A stretch of 64,000 nucleotides of DNA. Origin: Streptomyces sp. JJ38 (GTDB lineage Bacteria > Actinomycetota > Actinomycetes > Streptomycetales > Streptomycetaceae). Below the pieces are notes generated by a model that worked only from the letters and a program-made list of their open reading frames with translations, made no database searches and was not told where the DNA came from. A program made the translations under genes and the position numbers. This document shows positions 1-11,257 of the stretch, piece by piece. The number at the start of each line of letters is the position of its first letter. Position 1 is the stretch's first letter. The DNA lies in contig NZ_JABLSI010000001.1 of assembly GCF_019303475.1 (NCBI RefSeq), positions 5,610 to 69,609 of the forward strand, written 5' to 3'.

Positions 1-1
1 C

Positions 2-1640
2 GAGATGCTGGAGCTGAAGAACACCGTCAACACGATGGTGGACCAGCTCTCCTCCTTCGCCGACCAGGTCACCCGCATGTCCCGGGACGTGGGCACCGAG
101 GGCCGACTCGGCGGCCAGGCGCGGGTGGACGGCGTCTCGGGCACCTGGAAGGACCTGACGGACTCCGTCAACTCGATGGCCGGGAACCTGACCGATCAGG
201 TGCGGCAGATCGCCCAGGTCACCACCGCGGTGGCGCGGGGCGACCTCTCGCAGAAGATCCAGGTGGACGCCCGCGGGGAGATCCTGGAGCTGAAGAACAC
301 CATCAACACCATGGTGGACCAGCTCTCGGCCTTCGCCGACCAGGTGACCCGGGTGGCCCTGGAGGTGGGCACCGAGGGCCGACTCGGCGGCCAGGCGCAG
401 GTGCCCGGCGTCGCGGGTGTGTGGCGGGACCTGACGGACTCGGTGAACGGCATGGCCGGGAACCTCACCTCGCAGGTGCGCAACATCTCGCAGGTCGCCA
501 CCGCCGTCGCGCGGGGTGATCTCTCGCAGAAGATCACCGTCGACGCCCGGGGCGAGATCCTGGAGCTGAAGACCACGATCAACACGATGGTGGACCAGCT
601 GTCCTCGTTCGCCGAGCAGGTGACGCGGGTCGCGCGCGAGGTGGGGACCGAGGGCATCCTCGGCGGCCAGGCCGAGGTCAAGGGGCTCTCCGGCACCTGG
701 AAGGACCTCACCCAGTCGGTGAACGGGATGGCGAACAACCTCACCTCCCAGGTCCGCAACATCGCCGAGGTGACGACGGCGGTGGCCCAGGGCGACCTGT
801 CCAAGAAGATCACCGTTGACGCGAAGGGCGAGATCCTGGAGCTGGTCACCACGGTGAACACGATGGTGGACCAGCTGTCGTCGTTCGCCGAGCAGGTGAC
901 CCGGGTCGCCCGTGAGGTGGGCACCGAGGGCAAGCTCGGAGGCCAGGCCCAGGTGCGGGGCGTCTCCGGGATCTGGAAGAACCTCACCGACAACGTCAAC
1001 CTGATGGCGAACAACCTCACCGGTCAGGTGCGGAACATCTCCGAGGTGGCCACCTCCGTCGCCAACGGCGATCTGACGAAGAAGGTCACGGTCGAGGCGA
1101 GCGGCGAGGTCGCGCGGCTCGCGGACACGGTCAACACGATGGTGACGACGCTGTCCTCCTTCGCCGCCGAGGTGACGCGGGTGGCCCGTGAGGTGGGCAC
1201 CGACGGCATCCTGGGCGGCCAGGCACGGGTGCCCGGCGTCTCGGGCACCTGGAAGGACCTCACCGAGTCCGTGAACTCGATGGCGAACAACCTCACCGGT
1301 CAGGTGCGGAACATCGCCCAGGTCACGACCGCCATTGCCAAGGGCGACCTCACCAAGAAGATCGACATTGAGGCGCGCGGCGAGATCCTCGCCCTCAAGA
1401 CGACGATCAACACGATGGTCGACCAGCTCTCGCTGTTCGCGGAGCAGGTGACGCGGGTGGCCCGTGAGGTGGGCACCGAGGGCATCCTCGGCGGCCAGGC
1501 CCGGGTCCGGGACGTCGCCGGTACGTGGAAGGACCTCACCGAGTCCGTGAACGAGATGGCCGGGAACCTGACCCGTCAGGTCCGCGCCATCGCCGAGGTG
1601 GCCACCGCCGTGACCCGAGGCGACCACGGGGTGCGGATCG
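2..1640 (+). repeat. 276-bp tandem repeat array encoding HAMP units
   Basis: The block [14 protein letters not shown] recurs every 92 codons; for example GAGATCCTGGAGCTGAAG starts at 278 and again at 554, 276 bases apart. At least six copies are seen, diverging towards the 3' end. This is a coding repeat in a sensor kinase, not a mobile element. It is a likely site of misassembly or unequal recombination. Confidence 0.85.
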
Positions 1641-3964
1641 ACGTGGACGCCGCCGGCGAGATCATGGAGCTCCAGGGCTACCTGAACGAGATGATCCGCA
1701 ACCTGCGCGAGACCACGCTGGCCAACCGCGAGCAGGACTGGCTGAAGGGCAACCTGGCGCGGATCTCCGGGCTCATGCAGGGCCGCCGCGACCTGGACGA
1801 CGTCGCCCAGCTGATCATGAGCGAGCTGGCTCCGGCCGTCTCGGCGCAGCACGGGGCGTTCTTCCTCGCGGTGCCCACCGGTCCGGCGACGGAGAAGGCG
1901 GGCGTCGGGGAGGGCGACGGCGAGTACGAGCTGCGGCTCCTCGGCGCCTACGGCTACGCGCCCGGCTCGATGCCGATGTCCTTCGCGCCGGGTGAGTCGC
2001 TGGTGGGGACGGCGGCCGCGGAGAAGCGCACGATCATCATGGAGAACGTGCCCCCCGGCTATCTGAAGATCACCTCGGGGCTGGGCGAGGCGCCGGCCGC
2101 GGACGTGATCATCATGCCGGTGGTCTTCGAGGGGCAGGTCCTCGGCGTGGTGGAGCTGGCGGCGTTCCAGTCCTTCACCCAGATCCAGAAGGACTTCCTC
2201 AGCCAGATCGTCGAGATGATCGCCACGAGCGTCAACACGATCAGCGTCAACACCAAGACGGAGGTCCTGCTCAAGCAGTCCCAGGAGCTCGCGGAGCAGC
2301 TCCAGGAGCGCTCCGGGGAGCTGGAGAGCCGCCAGAAGGCCCTGGAGAAGTCCAACGCCCAGTTGGAGGAGAAGGCCGAGCAGCTCGCCCAGACCAACCA
2401 GGCCGTGGAGATCAAGAACTCCGAGATCGAGCAGGCGCGGCAGGTGCTGGAGGAGCGGGCCGAGCAGCTCGCCGTCTCGATGCGCTACAAGTCGGAGTTC
2501 CTGGCGAACATGTCGCACGAGCTGCGCACGCCGCTGAACTCGCTGCTGATCCTCGCCAAGCTGCTCGCGGACAACGGGGAGGGCAACCTCAACCCGAAGC
2601 AGGTCGAGTTCGCCGAGACGATCCACAGCGCCGGTTCGGACCTGCTGCAGCTGATCAACGACATCCTCGACCTGTCGAAGGTCGAGGCCGGCAAGATGGA
2701 CGTCAGCCCGACGCGCATCGCGCTGGTGCAGCTCGTCGACTACGTCGAGGCGCACTTCCGGCCGCTCACCGCCGAGAAGAGCCTCGACTTCTCCGTGCGG
2801 GTCTCGCCGGAGCTGCCGCCCACCCTGCACACCGACGAGCAGCGGCTGCTGCAGGTGCTGCGGAACCTGCTGTCGAACGCGGTGAAGTTCACCGACACGG
2901 GCGCGGTGCAGCTGATGATCCGCGCCGCGCGCCACGACGTGCCCGTCGCCATCCGCCAGCAGATGCTGGAGCAGGGCGCGCTGCGGGACGCCGACGCCGA
3001 GCTGATCGCCTTCTCGGTCACCGACACCGGCATCGGGATCGCCCAGAGCAAGATGAGGGTGATCTTCGAGGCCTTCAAGCAGGCGGACGGCACGACGAGC
3101 CGCAAGTACGGCGGCACCGGGCTCGGGCTGTCGATCAGCCGGGAGATCGCGCGCCTGCTCGGCGGCGAGATCGACGCCGTCAGCGAGCCGGGCCGCGGTT
3201 CGACGTTCACGCTGTACCTGCCGCTGCACCCCACCGAGCTGCCGCCGCCGCGGTTCGAGCAGCCCGACGGCGCGCCGCTGGCCCTGCCCGGGCTGCCGGA
3301 GCCCGGGCCCGTGGAGCACGCGCCCGATCCCGTCTCGCCGCGGCTGGTGCCCCCGGCCCTGCCCGCGCCGGTGGACGGCCGGGCGAACGGCTGGGCGGCC
3401 GGGCGGCTGGGCGAGCGCTTCGCCGACGAGGCGGAGCCGGCCGGGGAGCCGGTCGTCGGGGAGGCACCCGAGCGGGCCGCCGGTCCGGCGTCCGCGGAGC
3501 CGGTGGGCGAGGGGCTGACCGAGCCGGAGCCACCGCGCTACGGCATGCGCCGCGGCGCGGGCCCCCAGCCGGTGGACCCGAGCCGCTTCGAGGGGCGCAA
3601 GGTGCTCATCGTCGACGACGACGTGCGGAACGTGTTCGCCCTCACCAGCGTGCTGGAGCAGAACGGGCTGCAGGTGCTGTACGCGGAGAACGGCCGCGAG
3701 GGCATCGAGGTGTTGGAGCAACACGACGACGTCGCGCTGGTCCTGATGGACATCATGATGCCGGAGATGGACGGCTACGCCACGACGCAGGCGATCCGCC
3801 GGATGCCGCAGTTCGCCGGGCTGCCGATCATCGCGCTCACCGCGAAGGCGATGAAGGGAGACCGCGAGAAGAGCATCGGGGCGGGCGCGTCCGACCACGT
3901 GACGAAGCCCGTCGACCCGGACCACCTGCTCTCCGTCATGGACGAGTGGATGCGGGCGGGCTGA
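2..3964 (+). CDS. osaA: Hybrid histidine kinase with HAMP-repeat array, GAF and receiver domains (OsaA-like), 5' truncated
   Basis: The reading frame is open at the window edge, so the N-terminus is missing and the Met at base 5 is internal. The visible ~1320 residues begin with about six and a half near-identical HAMP-type repeats of 92 residues (repeated [14 protein letters not shown] and GTEG.LGGQA blocks), followed by a GAF-like domain (about 580-750) and a coiled coil. The HisKA box [17 protein letters not shown] has its phospho-accepting His at visible residue 838. An HATPase domain with [13 protein letters not shown] follows, then a Pro/Glu-rich linker and a C-terminal receiver domain ([12 protein letters not shown]). 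The protein is cytoplasmic as far as seen. In Streptomyces coelicolor the homologue OsaA, next to OsaB and ftsK, is involved in osmoadaptation and development; the same order here supports the name. The downstream response regulator is 243 bases away with its own RBS. Confidence 0.88.
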   Translation, partial: EMLELKNTVNTMVDQLSSFADQVTRMSRDVGTEGRLGGQARVDGVSGTWKDLTDSVNSMAGNLTDQVRQIAQVTTAVARGDLSQKIQVDARGEILELKNTINTMVDQLSAFADQVTRVALEVGTEGRLGGQAQVPGVAGVWRDLTDSVNGMAGNLTSQVRNISQVATAVARGDLSQKITVDARGEILELKTTINTMVDQLSSFAEQVTRVAREVGTEGILGGQAEVKGLSGTWKDLTQSVNGMANNLTSQVRNIAEVTTAVAQGDLSKKITVDAKGEILELVTTVNTMVDQLSSFAEQVTRVAREVGTEGKLGGQAQVRGVSGIWKNLTDNVNLMANNLTGQVRNISEVATSVANGDLTKKVTVEASGEVARLADTVNTMVTTLSSFAAEVTRVAREVGTDGILGGQARVPGVSGTWKDLTESVNSMANNLTGQVRNIAQVTTAIAKGDLTKKIDIEARGEILALKTTINTMVDQLSLFAEQVTRVAREVGTEGILGGQARVRDVAGTWKDLTESVNEMAGNLTRQVRAIAEVATAVTRGDHGVRIDVDAAGEIMELQGYLNEMIRNLRETTLANREQDWLKGNLARISGLMQGRRDLDDVAQLIMSELAPAVSAQHGAFFLAVPTGPATEKAGVGEGDGEYELRLLGAYGYAPGSMPMSFAPGESLVGTAAAEKRTIIMENVPPGYLKITSGLGEAPAADVIIMPVVFEGQVLGVVELAAFQSFTQIQKDFLSQIVEMIATSVNTISVNTKTEVLLKQSQELAEQLQERSGELESRQKALEKSNAQLEEKAEQLAQTNQAVEIKNSEIEQARQVLEERAEQLAVSMRYKSEFLANMSHELRTPLNSLLILAKLLADNGEGNLNPKQVEFAETIHSAGSDLLQLINDILDLSKVEAGKMDVSPTRIALVQLVDYVEAHFRPLTAEKSLDFSVRVSPELPPTLHTDEQRLLQVLRNLLSNAVKFTDTGAVQLMIRAARHDVPVAIRQQMLEQGALRDADAELIAFSVTDTGIGIAQSKMRVIFEAFKQADGTTSRKYGGTGLGLSISREIARLLGGEIDAVSEPGRGSTFTLYLPLHPTELPPPRFEQPDGAPLALPGLPEPGPVEHAPDPVSPRLVPPALPAPVDGRANGWAAGRLGERFADEAEPAGEPVVGEAPERAAGPASAEPVGEGLTEPEPPRYGMRRGAGPQPVDPSRFEGRKVLIVDDDVRNVFALTSVLEQNGLQVLYAENGREGIEVLEQHDDVALVLMDIMMPEMDGYATTQAIRRMPQFAGLPIIALTAKAMKGDREKSIGAGASDHVTKPVDPDHLLSVMDEWMRAG

Positions 3965-4207
3965 TATGCGGCTCTTCGGACCGGCCGTGTATGTTGACTG
4001 ACTGTGGCCGGTTCCGGAGGGAACTGCGGCATTCGGGAACCTCCTGGTCTCCTGGGGCGTTCCCGCTGTGTGCACAGTGACATCTCGGTGACAGGGTGTG
4101 GCGGACCGCGGGGTTTGGCTACCATGACCGGCACAAGGACGGGCGGCGCAAAGGAGTCGTCCCCAGGGGTGGCGCCCTCGGCGCTACCGGGGCGAGGAGG
4201 ACGGGCC

Positions 4208-4885
4208 ATGGTGCAGAAGGCCAAGATCCTCCTGGTCGATGACCGGCCGGAGAATCTGCTGGCGTTGGAGGCGATCCTCTCCGCGCTCGATCAGACGCTG
4301 GTTCGGGCATCGTCAGGGGAGGAAGCGCTCAAGGCATTGCTCACGGACGATTTCGCCGTGATCCTGCTGGATGTCCAGATGCCGGGCATGGACGGCTTCG
4401 AGACGGCCGCCCACATCAAGCGGCGGGAGCGCACGCGCGACATCCCGATCATCTTCCTCACGGCCATCAACCACGGCCCGCACCACACCTTCCGCGGCTA
4501 CGCCGCCGGCGCTGTCGACTACATCTCCAAGCCCTTCGACCCGTGGGTCCTGCGGGCCAAGGTCTCGGTGTTCGTCGAGCTGTACATGAAGAACGTGCAG
4601 CTGCGGGAGCAGGCCGCGCTGCTGCGGCTCCAGTTGGAGAACGGCCAGGGCCCGGAGAACACCAAGGAGACGGCGGCGGGCGTCCTCGCCGAGCTCTCGG
4701 CGCGGCTGGCCGCCGTCGAGGAGCAGGCGGAGGCGCTCTCCAAGCAGTTGGGTGACCACGCGGACGCCGGAGCCGTCGCCACGGCGGCGCATCTGGAACG
4801 CAAACTGTCCGGGCTGCGCAGGGCACTTGACGCGCTGGAGCCGGGCTCGGAAGGCCAGCCCGCCTCCGTGCCCACCCAGCAGTGA
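4208..4885 (+). CDS. osaB: Response regulator with C-terminal coiled coil (OsaB-like)
   Basis: A 225-residue protein with an N-terminal receiver domain: acidic pair at DD(11-12), phospho-acceptor Asp55 in VILLDVQMPGMDGF, and the conserved Lys in DYISKPFDPW. The second half has no DNA-binding domain. It is a Leu/Glu/Ala-rich heptad-like region (QAALLRLQLENG..., LSARLAAVEEQAEALSKQL), so output is probably protein-protein interaction. The start at 4208 is chosen because GAGGAGG lies 7 bases upstream; an upstream in-frame extension exists but has no RBS. It directly follows the hybrid kinase, matching the OsaA-OsaB pair that governs osmotic adaptation in S. coelicolor. The gene ends at a hairpin terminator. 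Confidence 0.85.
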   Translation: MVQKAKILLVDDRPENLLALEAILSALDQTLVRASSGEEALKALLTDDFAVILLDVQMPGMDGFETAAHIKRRERTRDIPIIFLTAINHGPHHTFRGYAAGAVDYISKPFDPWVLRAKVSVFVELYMKNVQLREQAALLRLQLENGQGPENTKETAAGVLAELSARLAAVEEQAEALSKQLGDHADAGAVATAAHLERKLSGLRRALDALEPGSEGQPASVPTQQ

Positions 4886-4915
4886 GCGCAGCGCGCTCCT
4901 CCCGGCGCCGTTGAT

Positions 4916-4950
4916 CCAGGCCCCATCGCGTTCGGCGCGACGGGGCCTGG
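4916..4950 (+). terminator. Hairpin terminator after osaB
   Basis: Inverted repeat CCAGGCCCC / GGGGCCTGG (9 bp), continued inward after one mismatch by TCGCG / CGCGA around a TTCGG loop. It starts about 30 bases after the osaB stop. There is no U-tract, which is normal for Streptomyces terminators. Confidence 0.7.
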
Positions 4951-5164
4951 CGCGTCCTGGCCGGCGCGCGGACACCGGCTCGCCGGGGGCGCCGCGTCCG
5001 GCGCCGGGCGCATGCCGACGGGGACGAGGGCGGGCCCGCACGGACGCTGACCGCGCGTCAGCCGGGGAGGCGCGGGCGGCGGACGGAGCGGAGGCACCCC
5101 TGCTCCCGCGCGAACCCCCGGTCCATCCGTGCCTCACCCGGCGTGCGGCGGTAACCTCGCCATC

Positions 5165-7972
5165 ATGGCCTCACGTACGTCCGGCAGTCGGGCAGCAGCC
5201 GGCAAGGCGCCCGCGAAGAAGTCAGCGGCGAAGCCGTCGGCCAAACCGTCGGCGAACAAGGCCACGGGGAAGAAGGCGCCGGCGAAGAAGGCCGCGGCCA
5301 AGAAGCCGCCGCCGAAGCCCGCGCCGTCCCCCACCGGCGGCATCTTCCGCCTGGTGCGCGCGGTCTGGCTGGGCGTCGCCCACGCCGTCGGCGCGCTCCT
5401 GCGGGGCATAGGGCGCGGCGCGAAGGGGCTCGATCCGGCCCACCGCAAGGACGGGCTGGCGCTGCTGCTGCTGGGGCTGGCCATCGTCGTCGCCGCGGGG
5501 ACGTGGTCGAACCTGCAGGGGCCCGTGGGGGACCTCATCACCATGCTGGTCACCGGCGCGTTCGGCCGGCTCGACCTGCTGGTGCCCGTCCTGCTCGGTG
5601 CCATGGCGGTCCGGCTCATCCGGCATCCCGAGGAGCAGGACGCCAACGGGCGCGTCGTCATCGGGCTCTCCGCGCTCGTCGCCGCCGTCCTGGGGCTGGT
5701 GCACATCGCCTGCGGCGCTCCGGGCCGGGACGCGGGTGAGGAGGCGCTGCGGGACGCCGGAGGGCTGATCGGCTGGGCGGCGGCCCAGCCACTGATCCTC
5801 AGCGTCACCGAGGTGCTGGCCGTTCCGCTGCTCGTGCTGCTGCTGGTGTTCGGCCTGCTCGTGGTCACCGCCACCCCGGTCAACGCCGTTCCGCAGCGAC
5901 TGCGTCAGGCGGGCGTGCGGCTGGGCATCGTGGCCGCCCCGGAGGAGGCCGAGGACGGCTTCGACGTGACGGAGGACGAGGGCGCGGAGGCCGCGCCGCG
6001 CCGGCGCCGCGCGGACCTGCGCAAGGACGCCGGTCCGCAGGAGGCCGAGAAGGAGGCCCTGGACCGGCGCCGTGCGGCGCGCCGGCCGCGTCGCGGCGCC
6101 GGCGCGGTGGACGGTGACGGGGCCGACGGCGATGGCGAGGGCGTGGGCCCGGGGCCGGTGGACCGGCTTCCGGCGATGCCCACCCGTCGCGACGGGCGGT
6201 CGCTGGACGCGGTCGATCTCGCGGCGGCGGCCGCGGCGGACCTGGACGGCGCGCTGCTGCACGGGGTGCAGCCGTCGCGGCTGCTGGCCGACATCAGCAG
6301 CACGGTGGCCGCCGAGCGGGACGAGGCGCGGGCGGCGGCCGTCGAGGACTCCCTGGGGGCGGGTGCTCCCGGGCGGGGCCCTGTGGCGGGGCAGGCCCGG
6401 CCGGAGCCGTCCGGCGGCGTGCCGGACCTGACGAAACCGGCCCCCGAGCGCGCCGGCGACCTGCCGCCGCGGGCCGAGCAGCTACAGCTCGCCGGGGACA
6501 TCACCTATGCCCTGCCCTCGCTGGACCTGCTGGAGCGCGGGGGCCCCGGCCGCACGCGCAGCGCGGCCAACGACGCCGTCGTCGAGTCGCTGACGAAGGT
6601 GTTCTCCGAGTTCAAGGTCGACGCCGCCGTCACGGGTTTCACGCGCGGTCCCACCGTCACGCGCTACGAGGTGGAACTCGGGCCGGCGGTGAAGGTGGAG
6701 AAGATCACCGCCCTGACGAAGAACATCGCCTACGCGGTGGCCAGTCCGGACGTGCGGATCATCTCCCCGATCCCCGGCAAGTCCGCCGTGGGCATCGAGA
6801 TCCCCAACAGCGACCGGGAGATGGTGAACTGCGGCGACGTGCTGCGCTCGGCCGAGGCCCAGGGCGAGGACCACCCCATGGTCGTGGCGCTCGGCAAGGA
6901 CGTGGAGGGCGGTTACGTCAACGCGAACCTCGCGAAGATGCCGCACATCCTGATCGCGGGCGCCACCGGTTCCGGCAAGTCGTCGTGCATCAACTGCCTG
7001 ATCACCTCGGTCATGGCGCGGGCGACGCCGGAGGACGTGCGGATGGTCCTGGTGGACCCCAAACGGGTGGAGCTGACGGCCTATGAGGGCATCCCGCACC
7101 TGGTCACCCCCATCATCACCAACCCCAAGAAGGCCGCCGAGGCCCTGCAGTGGGTGGTGCGCGAGATGGACCTGCGCTACGACGACCTGGCCGCCTACGG
7201 GTTCCGTCACATCGACGACTTCAACGCGGCGGTGCGCGCCGGTTCGGTGACGGCGCCCGAGGGCAGCGAACGCGAACTGGCGCCCTATCCCTACCTGCTG
7301 GTCATCGTCGACGAGCTGGCCGACCTGATGATGGTGGCTCCGCGGGACGTCGAGGACGCCATCGTCCGGATCACCCAGCTGGCCCGGGCGGCGGGCATCC
7401 ACCTCGTGCTGGCGACGCAGCGCCCGTCCGTCGACGTCGTCACCGGCCTCATCAAGGCCAACGTGCCCTCCCGGCTCGCGTTCGCCACCTCCTCACTGGC
7501 CGACAGCCGGGTCATCCTCGACCAGGCGGGTGCGGAGAAGCTGATCGGCAAGGGCGACGGGCTGTACCTCCCCATGGGGCAGGGCAAGCCCACCCGAATG
7601 CAGGGGGCCTTCGTCACGGAGGACGAGATCCGCGCGGTCGTCGCGCACTGCAAGGAGCAGATGACACCGGTCTTCCGGGACGACGTGCTCGTCGGCCAGG
7701 GGAAGAAGAAGGAGATCGACGAGGAGATCGGTGACGACCTGGACCTGCTGTGTCAGGCCGCGGAGCTGGTGGTCTCCACGCAGTTCGGCTCCACCTCGAT
7801 GCTCCAGCGCAAGCTGCGGGTCGGCTTCGCGAAGGCGGGTCGGCTGATGGACCTGATGGAGAGCCGCGACATCGTCGGCCCGAGCGAGGGCTCCAAGGCA
7901 CGGGACGTACTCGTCAAACCGGATGAACTCGATGGAGTGCTGGCACTCATCCGCGGGGACACTGATAGGTAA
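5165..7972 (+). CDS. ftsK: DNA translocase FtsK/SpoIIIE
   Basis: A 935-residue membrane-anchored chromosome-pumping ATPase that clears DNA from the sporulation septum. The N-terminus is a Lys/Ala/Pro-rich, histone-tail-like stretch (about 1-60), followed by about four membrane spans (about 100-240) and a charged linker. The motor carries Walker [10 protein letters not shown] (Lys605) and Walker [15 protein letters not shown]-terminal winged-helix gamma domain (about 860-930, [24 protein letters not shown]) recognises orienting sequences. The ATG at 5165 is preferred over the GTG at 5129: a -10-like TAACCT (5152-5157) sits 7 bases before it, suggesting a leaderless mRNA, and there is no Shine-Dalgarno. 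It lies between osaB and the RodZ-like gene, as in S. coelicolor. Confidence 0.93.
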   Translation: MASRTSGSRAAAGKAPAKKSAAKPSAKPSANKATGKKAPAKKAAAKKPPPKPAPSPTGGIFRLVRAVWLGVAHAVGALLRGIGRGAKGLDPAHRKDGLALLLLGLAIVVAAGTWSNLQGPVGDLITMLVTGAFGRLDLLVPVLLGAMAVRLIRHPEEQDANGRVVIGLSALVAAVLGLVHIACGAPGRDAGEEALRDAGGLIGWAAAQPLILSVTEVLAVPLLVLLLVFGLLVVTATPVNAVPQRLRQAGVRLGIVAAPEEAEDGFDVTEDEGAEAAPRRRRADLRKDAGPQEAEKEALDRRRAARRPRRGAGAVDGDGADGDGEGVGPGPVDRLPAMPTRRDGRSLDAVDLAAAAAADLDGALLHGVQPSRLLADISSTVAAERDEARAAAVEDSLGAGAPGRGPVAGQARPEPSGGVPDLTKPAPERAGDLPPRAEQLQLAGDITYALPSLDLLERGGPGRTRSAANDAVVESLTKVFSEFKVDAAVTGFTRGPTVTRYEVELGPAVKVEKITALTKNIAYAVASPDVRIISPIPGKSAVGIEIPNSDREMVNCGDVLRSAEAQGEDHPMVVALGKDVEGGYVNANLAKMPHILIAGATGSGKSSCINCLITSVMARATPEDVRMVLVDPKRVELTAYEGIPHLVTPIITNPKKAAEALQWVVREMDLRYDDLAAYGFRHIDDFNAAVRAGSVTAPEGSERELAPYPYLLVIVDELADLMMVAPRDVEDAIVRITQLARAAGIHLVLATQRPSVDVVTGLIKANVPSRLAFATSSLADSRVILDQAGAEKLIGKGDGLYLPMGQGKPTRMQGAFVTEDEIRAVVAHCKEQMTPVFRDDVLVGQGKKKEIDEEIGDDLDLLCQAAELVVSTQFGSTSMLQRKLRVGFAKAGRLMDLMESRDIVGPSEGSKARDVLVKPDELDGVLALIRGDTDR

Positions 7973-8138
7973 CTCATTAAGACTAGGTCTCGTAACGAAC
8001 ACGCGGACAACCGTTTCCTCTGGGCATACGTCCAGTTAGGCGGGTAAGCGGAACATCACCCGTACCGCTGCGGCGCTGCGCGTCTCCACCCTCGGGATGC
8101 TCGGCCATCCTGGGTGCGGAAGACGTCCGTCCGCCCCG

Positions 8139-8169
8139 TTGTCCGAACCTGTCACGACCCCCTTAGACT
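8139..8169 (+). promoter_or_regulatory. Candidate promoter of the RodZ-like gene
   Basis: TTGTCC at 8139-8144 and TAGACT at 8164-8169 with a 19-base spacer resemble the housekeeping sigma consensus. They lie 40 bases upstream of the GTG start at 8210. The spacer is slightly long. The rest of the 237-base gap after ftsK shows no gene. Confidence 0.4.
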
Positions 8170-8209
8170 GAATCCCCAGCAGGTGGCTACACGCTCGAAA
8201 GGCGCCCCC

Positions 8210-9034
8210 GTGTCCATCGGCAACTCCCCCGAAGAGGACCGGCCTTCAGCCGTTCCACACGAGGACCGTCCGGCCGTCGGCCGGGTCCTCCAGCAAGCCC
8301 GAGTCGAAGCGGGACTGACCGTCGAGGAGGTCAGTGCCGCCACCCGCGTGCGCGTTCCCATCGTGCAGGCGATCGAACAGGACGACTTCACCCGCTGTGG
8401 CGGCGACGTGTACGCGCGCGGGCACATCCGCTCGCTCGCCAGGGCGGTGGGTCTCGACCCGCGGCCCGTCGTCGAGCAGTACGACACAGAGCACGGCGGA
8501 CGTCCCGCGGCCACGCCGGCCGCACCGCTGTTCGAAGCCGAACGTATCCGGCCCGAGCGCCGCCGTCCGAACTGGACGGCGGCGATGGTCGCGGCGATCG
8601 TCGTGGTCGTCGGCTTCGTCGGCTTCACCCTCGTCGGGGGTGAGGACAAGGGCACGCCCGTCGCCGAATCCAGTGATCAGCAGTCCGCCGAGGCGGAGCC
8701 CAGTCCCTCCGCGACGGCCGAACCCGAGCCGGAACCGAAGCCGTCCGACAGCGCCATCGCCGCGGCCCCGGCCGACAAGGTGACCGTGAAGCTCGTCGCC
8801 AAGGACGGCAACAGCTGGATCTCCGCGGAGGACCACACCGGGCGCCTCCTGCACGAGGGCGTGCTCAAGGACGGCGACAGCAAGACGTTCACCGACGACG
8901 AGCAGATCGACCTCGTCCTCGGCAACGCCGGAGCCGTCGAGCTGTACGTCAACGGCAAGAAGGTCGAGCAGGTGGGCGAGGTCGGCCAGGTGCAGCGCGT
9001 CAGCTACACCAAGGGCGACCCTGCGCAGGGCTGA
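8210..9034 (+). CDS. RodZ-like membrane helix-turn-helix protein
   Basis: A 274-residue protein. The N-terminal HTH (about 20-90) includes [19 protein letters not shown] and [17 protein letters not shown], the HTH_25 pattern of RodZ. A basic segment and one transmembrane helix follow ([19 protein letters not shown], about 125-145). Then come a Pro/Glu/Ser spacer and an extracytoplasmic DUF4115-type beta domain ([21 protein letters not shown]). RodZ proteins link MreB and the elongation machinery to the membrane; this role is inferred from the family. The GTG at 8210 has GAAAGG 7 bases upstream, whereas longer starts lack an RBS. It is the usual neighbour between ftsK and rimO in Streptomyces. 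Confidence 0.8.
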   Translation: MSIGNSPEEDRPSAVPHEDRPAVGRVLQQARVEAGLTVEEVSAATRVRVPIVQAIEQDDFTRCGGDVYARGHIRSLARAVGLDPRPVVEQYDTEHGGRPAATPAAPLFEAERIRPERRRPNWTAAMVAAIVVVVGFVGFTLVGGEDKGTPVAESSDQQSAEAEPSPSATAEPEPEPKPSDSAIAAAPADKVTVKLVAKDGNSWISAEDHTGRLLHEGVLKDGDSKTFTDDEQIDLVLGNAGAVELYVNGKKVEQVGEVGQVQRVSYTKGDPAQG

Positions 9035-9081
9035 GCCGCACCCGGTCCTGGCGCCCGGCGCATGCCCGCCCCCGCCGCGGC

Positions 9082-9118
9082 CCCGGCCGTGTCCCGCTTC
9101 GCGCAGGGCACGGCCGGG
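9082..9118. terminator. Hairpin terminator between the RodZ-like gene and rimO
   Basis: Perfect 10-bp arms CCCGGCCGTG / CACGGCCGGG enclose a GC-rich loop containing TTCG. The hairpin begins 48 bases after the upstream stop and ends before the rimO -10 element. Confidence 0.6.
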
Positions 9119-9149
9119 TCCACGGCCGGGACGAAGTAGGGTTGAGCCC

Positions 9150-10622
9150 ATGCCCGAACGCCGTACCGTCGCCCTGGTCACACTTGGCTGCGCCCGTAAC
9201 GAGGTGGACTCGGAGGAGCTCGCAGGCCGTCTGGCGGCCGACGGCTGGGACCTCGTCCACGACGCGGAGCAGGCCGATGTCGCCGTCGTCAACACCTGTG
9301 GATTCGTCGAGGCCGCCAAGAAGGACTCCGTCGACGCCCTGCTCGAAGCCGACGACCTGAAGGGCCGGGGGCGCACCCAGGCCGTCGTCGCGGTGGGCTG
9401 CATGGCCGAGCGCTACGGCGCCGAACTCGCCGACGCACTGCCCGAGGCCGACGGTGTCCTCGGCTTCGACGACTACGCCGACATCTCCGACCGCCTGCAG
9501 ACCATCCTCTCCGGCGGCGTCCACGCCCCGCACACGCCCCGGGACCGGCGCAAGCTGCTGCCCGTCACGCCTGCCGAGCGGCAGGGCAGCCAGGTCGCGC
9601 TGCCCGGTCACGGCGACGCTCTCGCGTCCGCCCCCGCCGATCTCCCCGACGGGATCGCCCCGGCCTCCGGCCCGCGCGCGCCGCTGCGCCGTCGGCTCGA
9701 CACCAGCCCCGTCGCCTCGGTGAAGCTCGCCTCCGGCTGCGACCGCCGCTGCTCGTTCTGCGCGATCCCCTCCTTCCGGGGATCTTTCGTCTCCCGGCGC
9801 CCCGCCGACGTGCTCGGCGAGACCCGCTGGCTGGCCGAGCAGGGGGTCAGGGAGATCATGCTCGTCTCCGAGAACAACACGTCCTACGGCAAGGACCTCG
9901 GGGACATCCGCCTCCTGGAGACGCTGCTGCCCGAGCTGGCCGCCGTCGACGGCATCGAGCGCGTCCGCGTCAGCTATCTGCAGCCCGCCGAGCTGCGCCC
10001 CGGGCTGATCGACGTGCTCGCCGGTACCGACAAGGTGGCGCCGTACTTCGACCTCTCGTTCCAGCACGCCGCGCCCTCGGTGCTGCGCGCGATGCGCCGC
10101 TTCGGTGACACCGAGCGCTTCTGGGAGCTGCTGGAGACGATCCGGGCCAAGGCGCCCGAGGCCGGGGTGCGCTCGAACTTCATCGTCGGCTTCCCCGGCG
10201 AGAGTGAGGCCGACTTCGCCGAGCTGGAACGCTTCCTCTCCGGCGCCCGCCTGGACGCGATCGGCGTCTTCGGCTACTCGGACGAGGACGGCACCGAGGC
10301 CGCGGGCTACGCGGACAAGCTCGACCCCGACGTCGTCGCGGAGCGGCTCGCGCACCTGACGCCGCTGGCGGAGGAGCTGACCGCGCAGCGCGCCGAGGAG
10401 CGGCTCGGGCAGACGCTGCACGTGCTCGTGGAAAGCGTCGACGCGGAGGACGGCGTCCTCGGCCGAGCGGCCCACCAGGCGCCCGAGACCGACGGCCAGG
10501 TGCGGCTTGTCGGGCCCGGCTGCGCCGGTCTCACCCCCGGACGTATGGTCGAAGCGAAGGCTGTGGCGGCCGAGGGTGTGGACCTGGTCGCCGAGCCGGA
10601 GACGGTCGAGGAGGCCCCATGA
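9150..10622 (+). CDS. rimO: Ribosomal protein S12 methylthiotransferase RimO
   Basis: A 490-residue radical-SAM enzyme that adds a methylthio group to the beta-carbon of an Asp in ribosomal protein S12. It has an N-terminal MTTase domain ([29 protein letters not shown]) with the cluster-binding cysteines. The radical-SAM core has Cys197, Cys201 and Cys204 in [16 protein letters not shown], and a TRAM domain lies at the C-terminus. The LGCARNxVDS signature distinguishes RimO from MiaB, which is also in this window. A TAGGGT hexamer (9137-9142) ends 7 bases before the ATG and no clear RBS is seen, so the transcript may be leaderless. The stop overlaps the pgsA start (ATGA), indicating translational coupling. 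Confidence 0.95.
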   Translation: MPERRTVALVTLGCARNEVDSEELAGRLAADGWDLVHDAEQADVAVVNTCGFVEAAKKDSVDALLEADDLKGRGRTQAVVAVGCMAERYGAELADALPEADGVLGFDDYADISDRLQTILSGGVHAPHTPRDRRKLLPVTPAERQGSQVALPGHGDALASAPADLPDGIAPASGPRAPLRRRLDTSPVASVKLASGCDRRCSFCAIPSFRGSFVSRRPADVLGETRWLAEQGVREIMLVSENNTSYGKDLGDIRLLETLLPELAAVDGIERVRVSYLQPAELRPGLIDVLAGTDKVAPYFDLSFQHAAPSVLRAMRRFGDTERFWELLETIRAKAPEAGVRSNFIVGFPGESEADFAELERFLSGARLDAIGVFGYSDEDGTEAAGYADKLDPDVVAERLAHLTPLAEELTAQRAEERLGQTLHVLVESVDAEDGVLGRAAHQAPETDGQVRLVGPGCAGLTPGRMVEAKAVAAEGVDLVAEPETVEEAP

Positions 10623-11257
10623 CAGGCGTCCCGGCCTCCGCGGCCGACGGCGGGCGGCTGGCGCAGCCCCGCCCGGCATCGGCGCGGCAGGCGGGCGTGT
10701 GGAACATCGCCAACGTCCTGACCATGATCCGCTTGGCCCTCGTGCCCGGTTTCGTGGTGCTGATGCTGGTGGACGGCGGCCATGACCCGGGTTGGCGCTC
10801 GCTGGCCTGGGCCGCCTTCACCGTCGCCATGATCACGGATCTGTTCGACGGCGAGCTGGCCCGCCGGTACGACCTCGTCACCGACTTCGGCAAGATCGCC
10901 GACCCCATCGCCGACAAGGCGATCATGGGCGCCGCACTGGTCTGCCTCTCGGCGCTCGGCGACCTGCCCTGGTGGGTCACCCTCGTGATCATCGGCAGGG
11001 AGCTGGGCATCACGCTCATGCGCTTCTGGGTGATCCGCTACGGCGTCATCCCCGCCAGCCGCGGCGGCAAGCTCAAGACGCTCGCCCAGGGTGTCGCGGT
11101 CGGCATGTACATCCTCGTCCTGACCGGCCCGCTGGCCAGCCTGCGCTGGTGGATCATGGCGGCGGCCGTCGTCCTGACCGTCGGCAGCGCCGTGGAGTAC
11201 GTCCTGCAGGCCGCGCGGCTGCGCCGGGCGGGGCTCGCGGAGGAGCGGGCCCGGTGA
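10619..11257 (+). CDS. pgsA: CDP-alcohol phosphatidyltransferase (phosphatidylglycerophosphate synthase type)
   Basis: A 212-residue integral membrane enzyme with several hydrophobic helices. The hallmark motif DGxxAR-x8-GxxxDxxxD is present as [23 protein letters not shown] (about 75-97), so all metal-binding acidic residues are kept. It most likely transfers a phosphatidyl group from CDP-diacylglycerol to glycerol-3-phosphate. Actinobacterial paralogues use other acceptors, so the substrate is inferred. It overlaps rimO by 4 bases at the 5' end and cinA by 4 bases (GTGA) at the 3' end, so the three are one coupled operon. The rimO/pgsA/cinA/clgR order resembles the pgsA3-clgR neighbourhood of Mycobacterium. 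Confidence 0.9.
   Translation: MTGVPASAADGGRLAQPRPASARQAGVWNIANVLTMIRLALVPGFVVLMLVDGGHDPGWRSLAWAAFTVAMITDLFDGELARRYDLVTDFGKIADPIADKAIMGAALVCLSALGDLPWWVTLVIIGRELGITLMRFWVIRYGVIPASRGGKLKTLAQGVAVGMYILVLTGPLASLRWWIMAAAVVLTVGSAVEYVLQAARLRRAGLAEERAR

Noticed and set aside
196..1539. Three long minus-strand frames opposite the HAMP repeats
   Set aside because: They share the repeat period of the real plus-strand gene and encode no recognisable domain; shadow frames of high-GC3 coding DNA.
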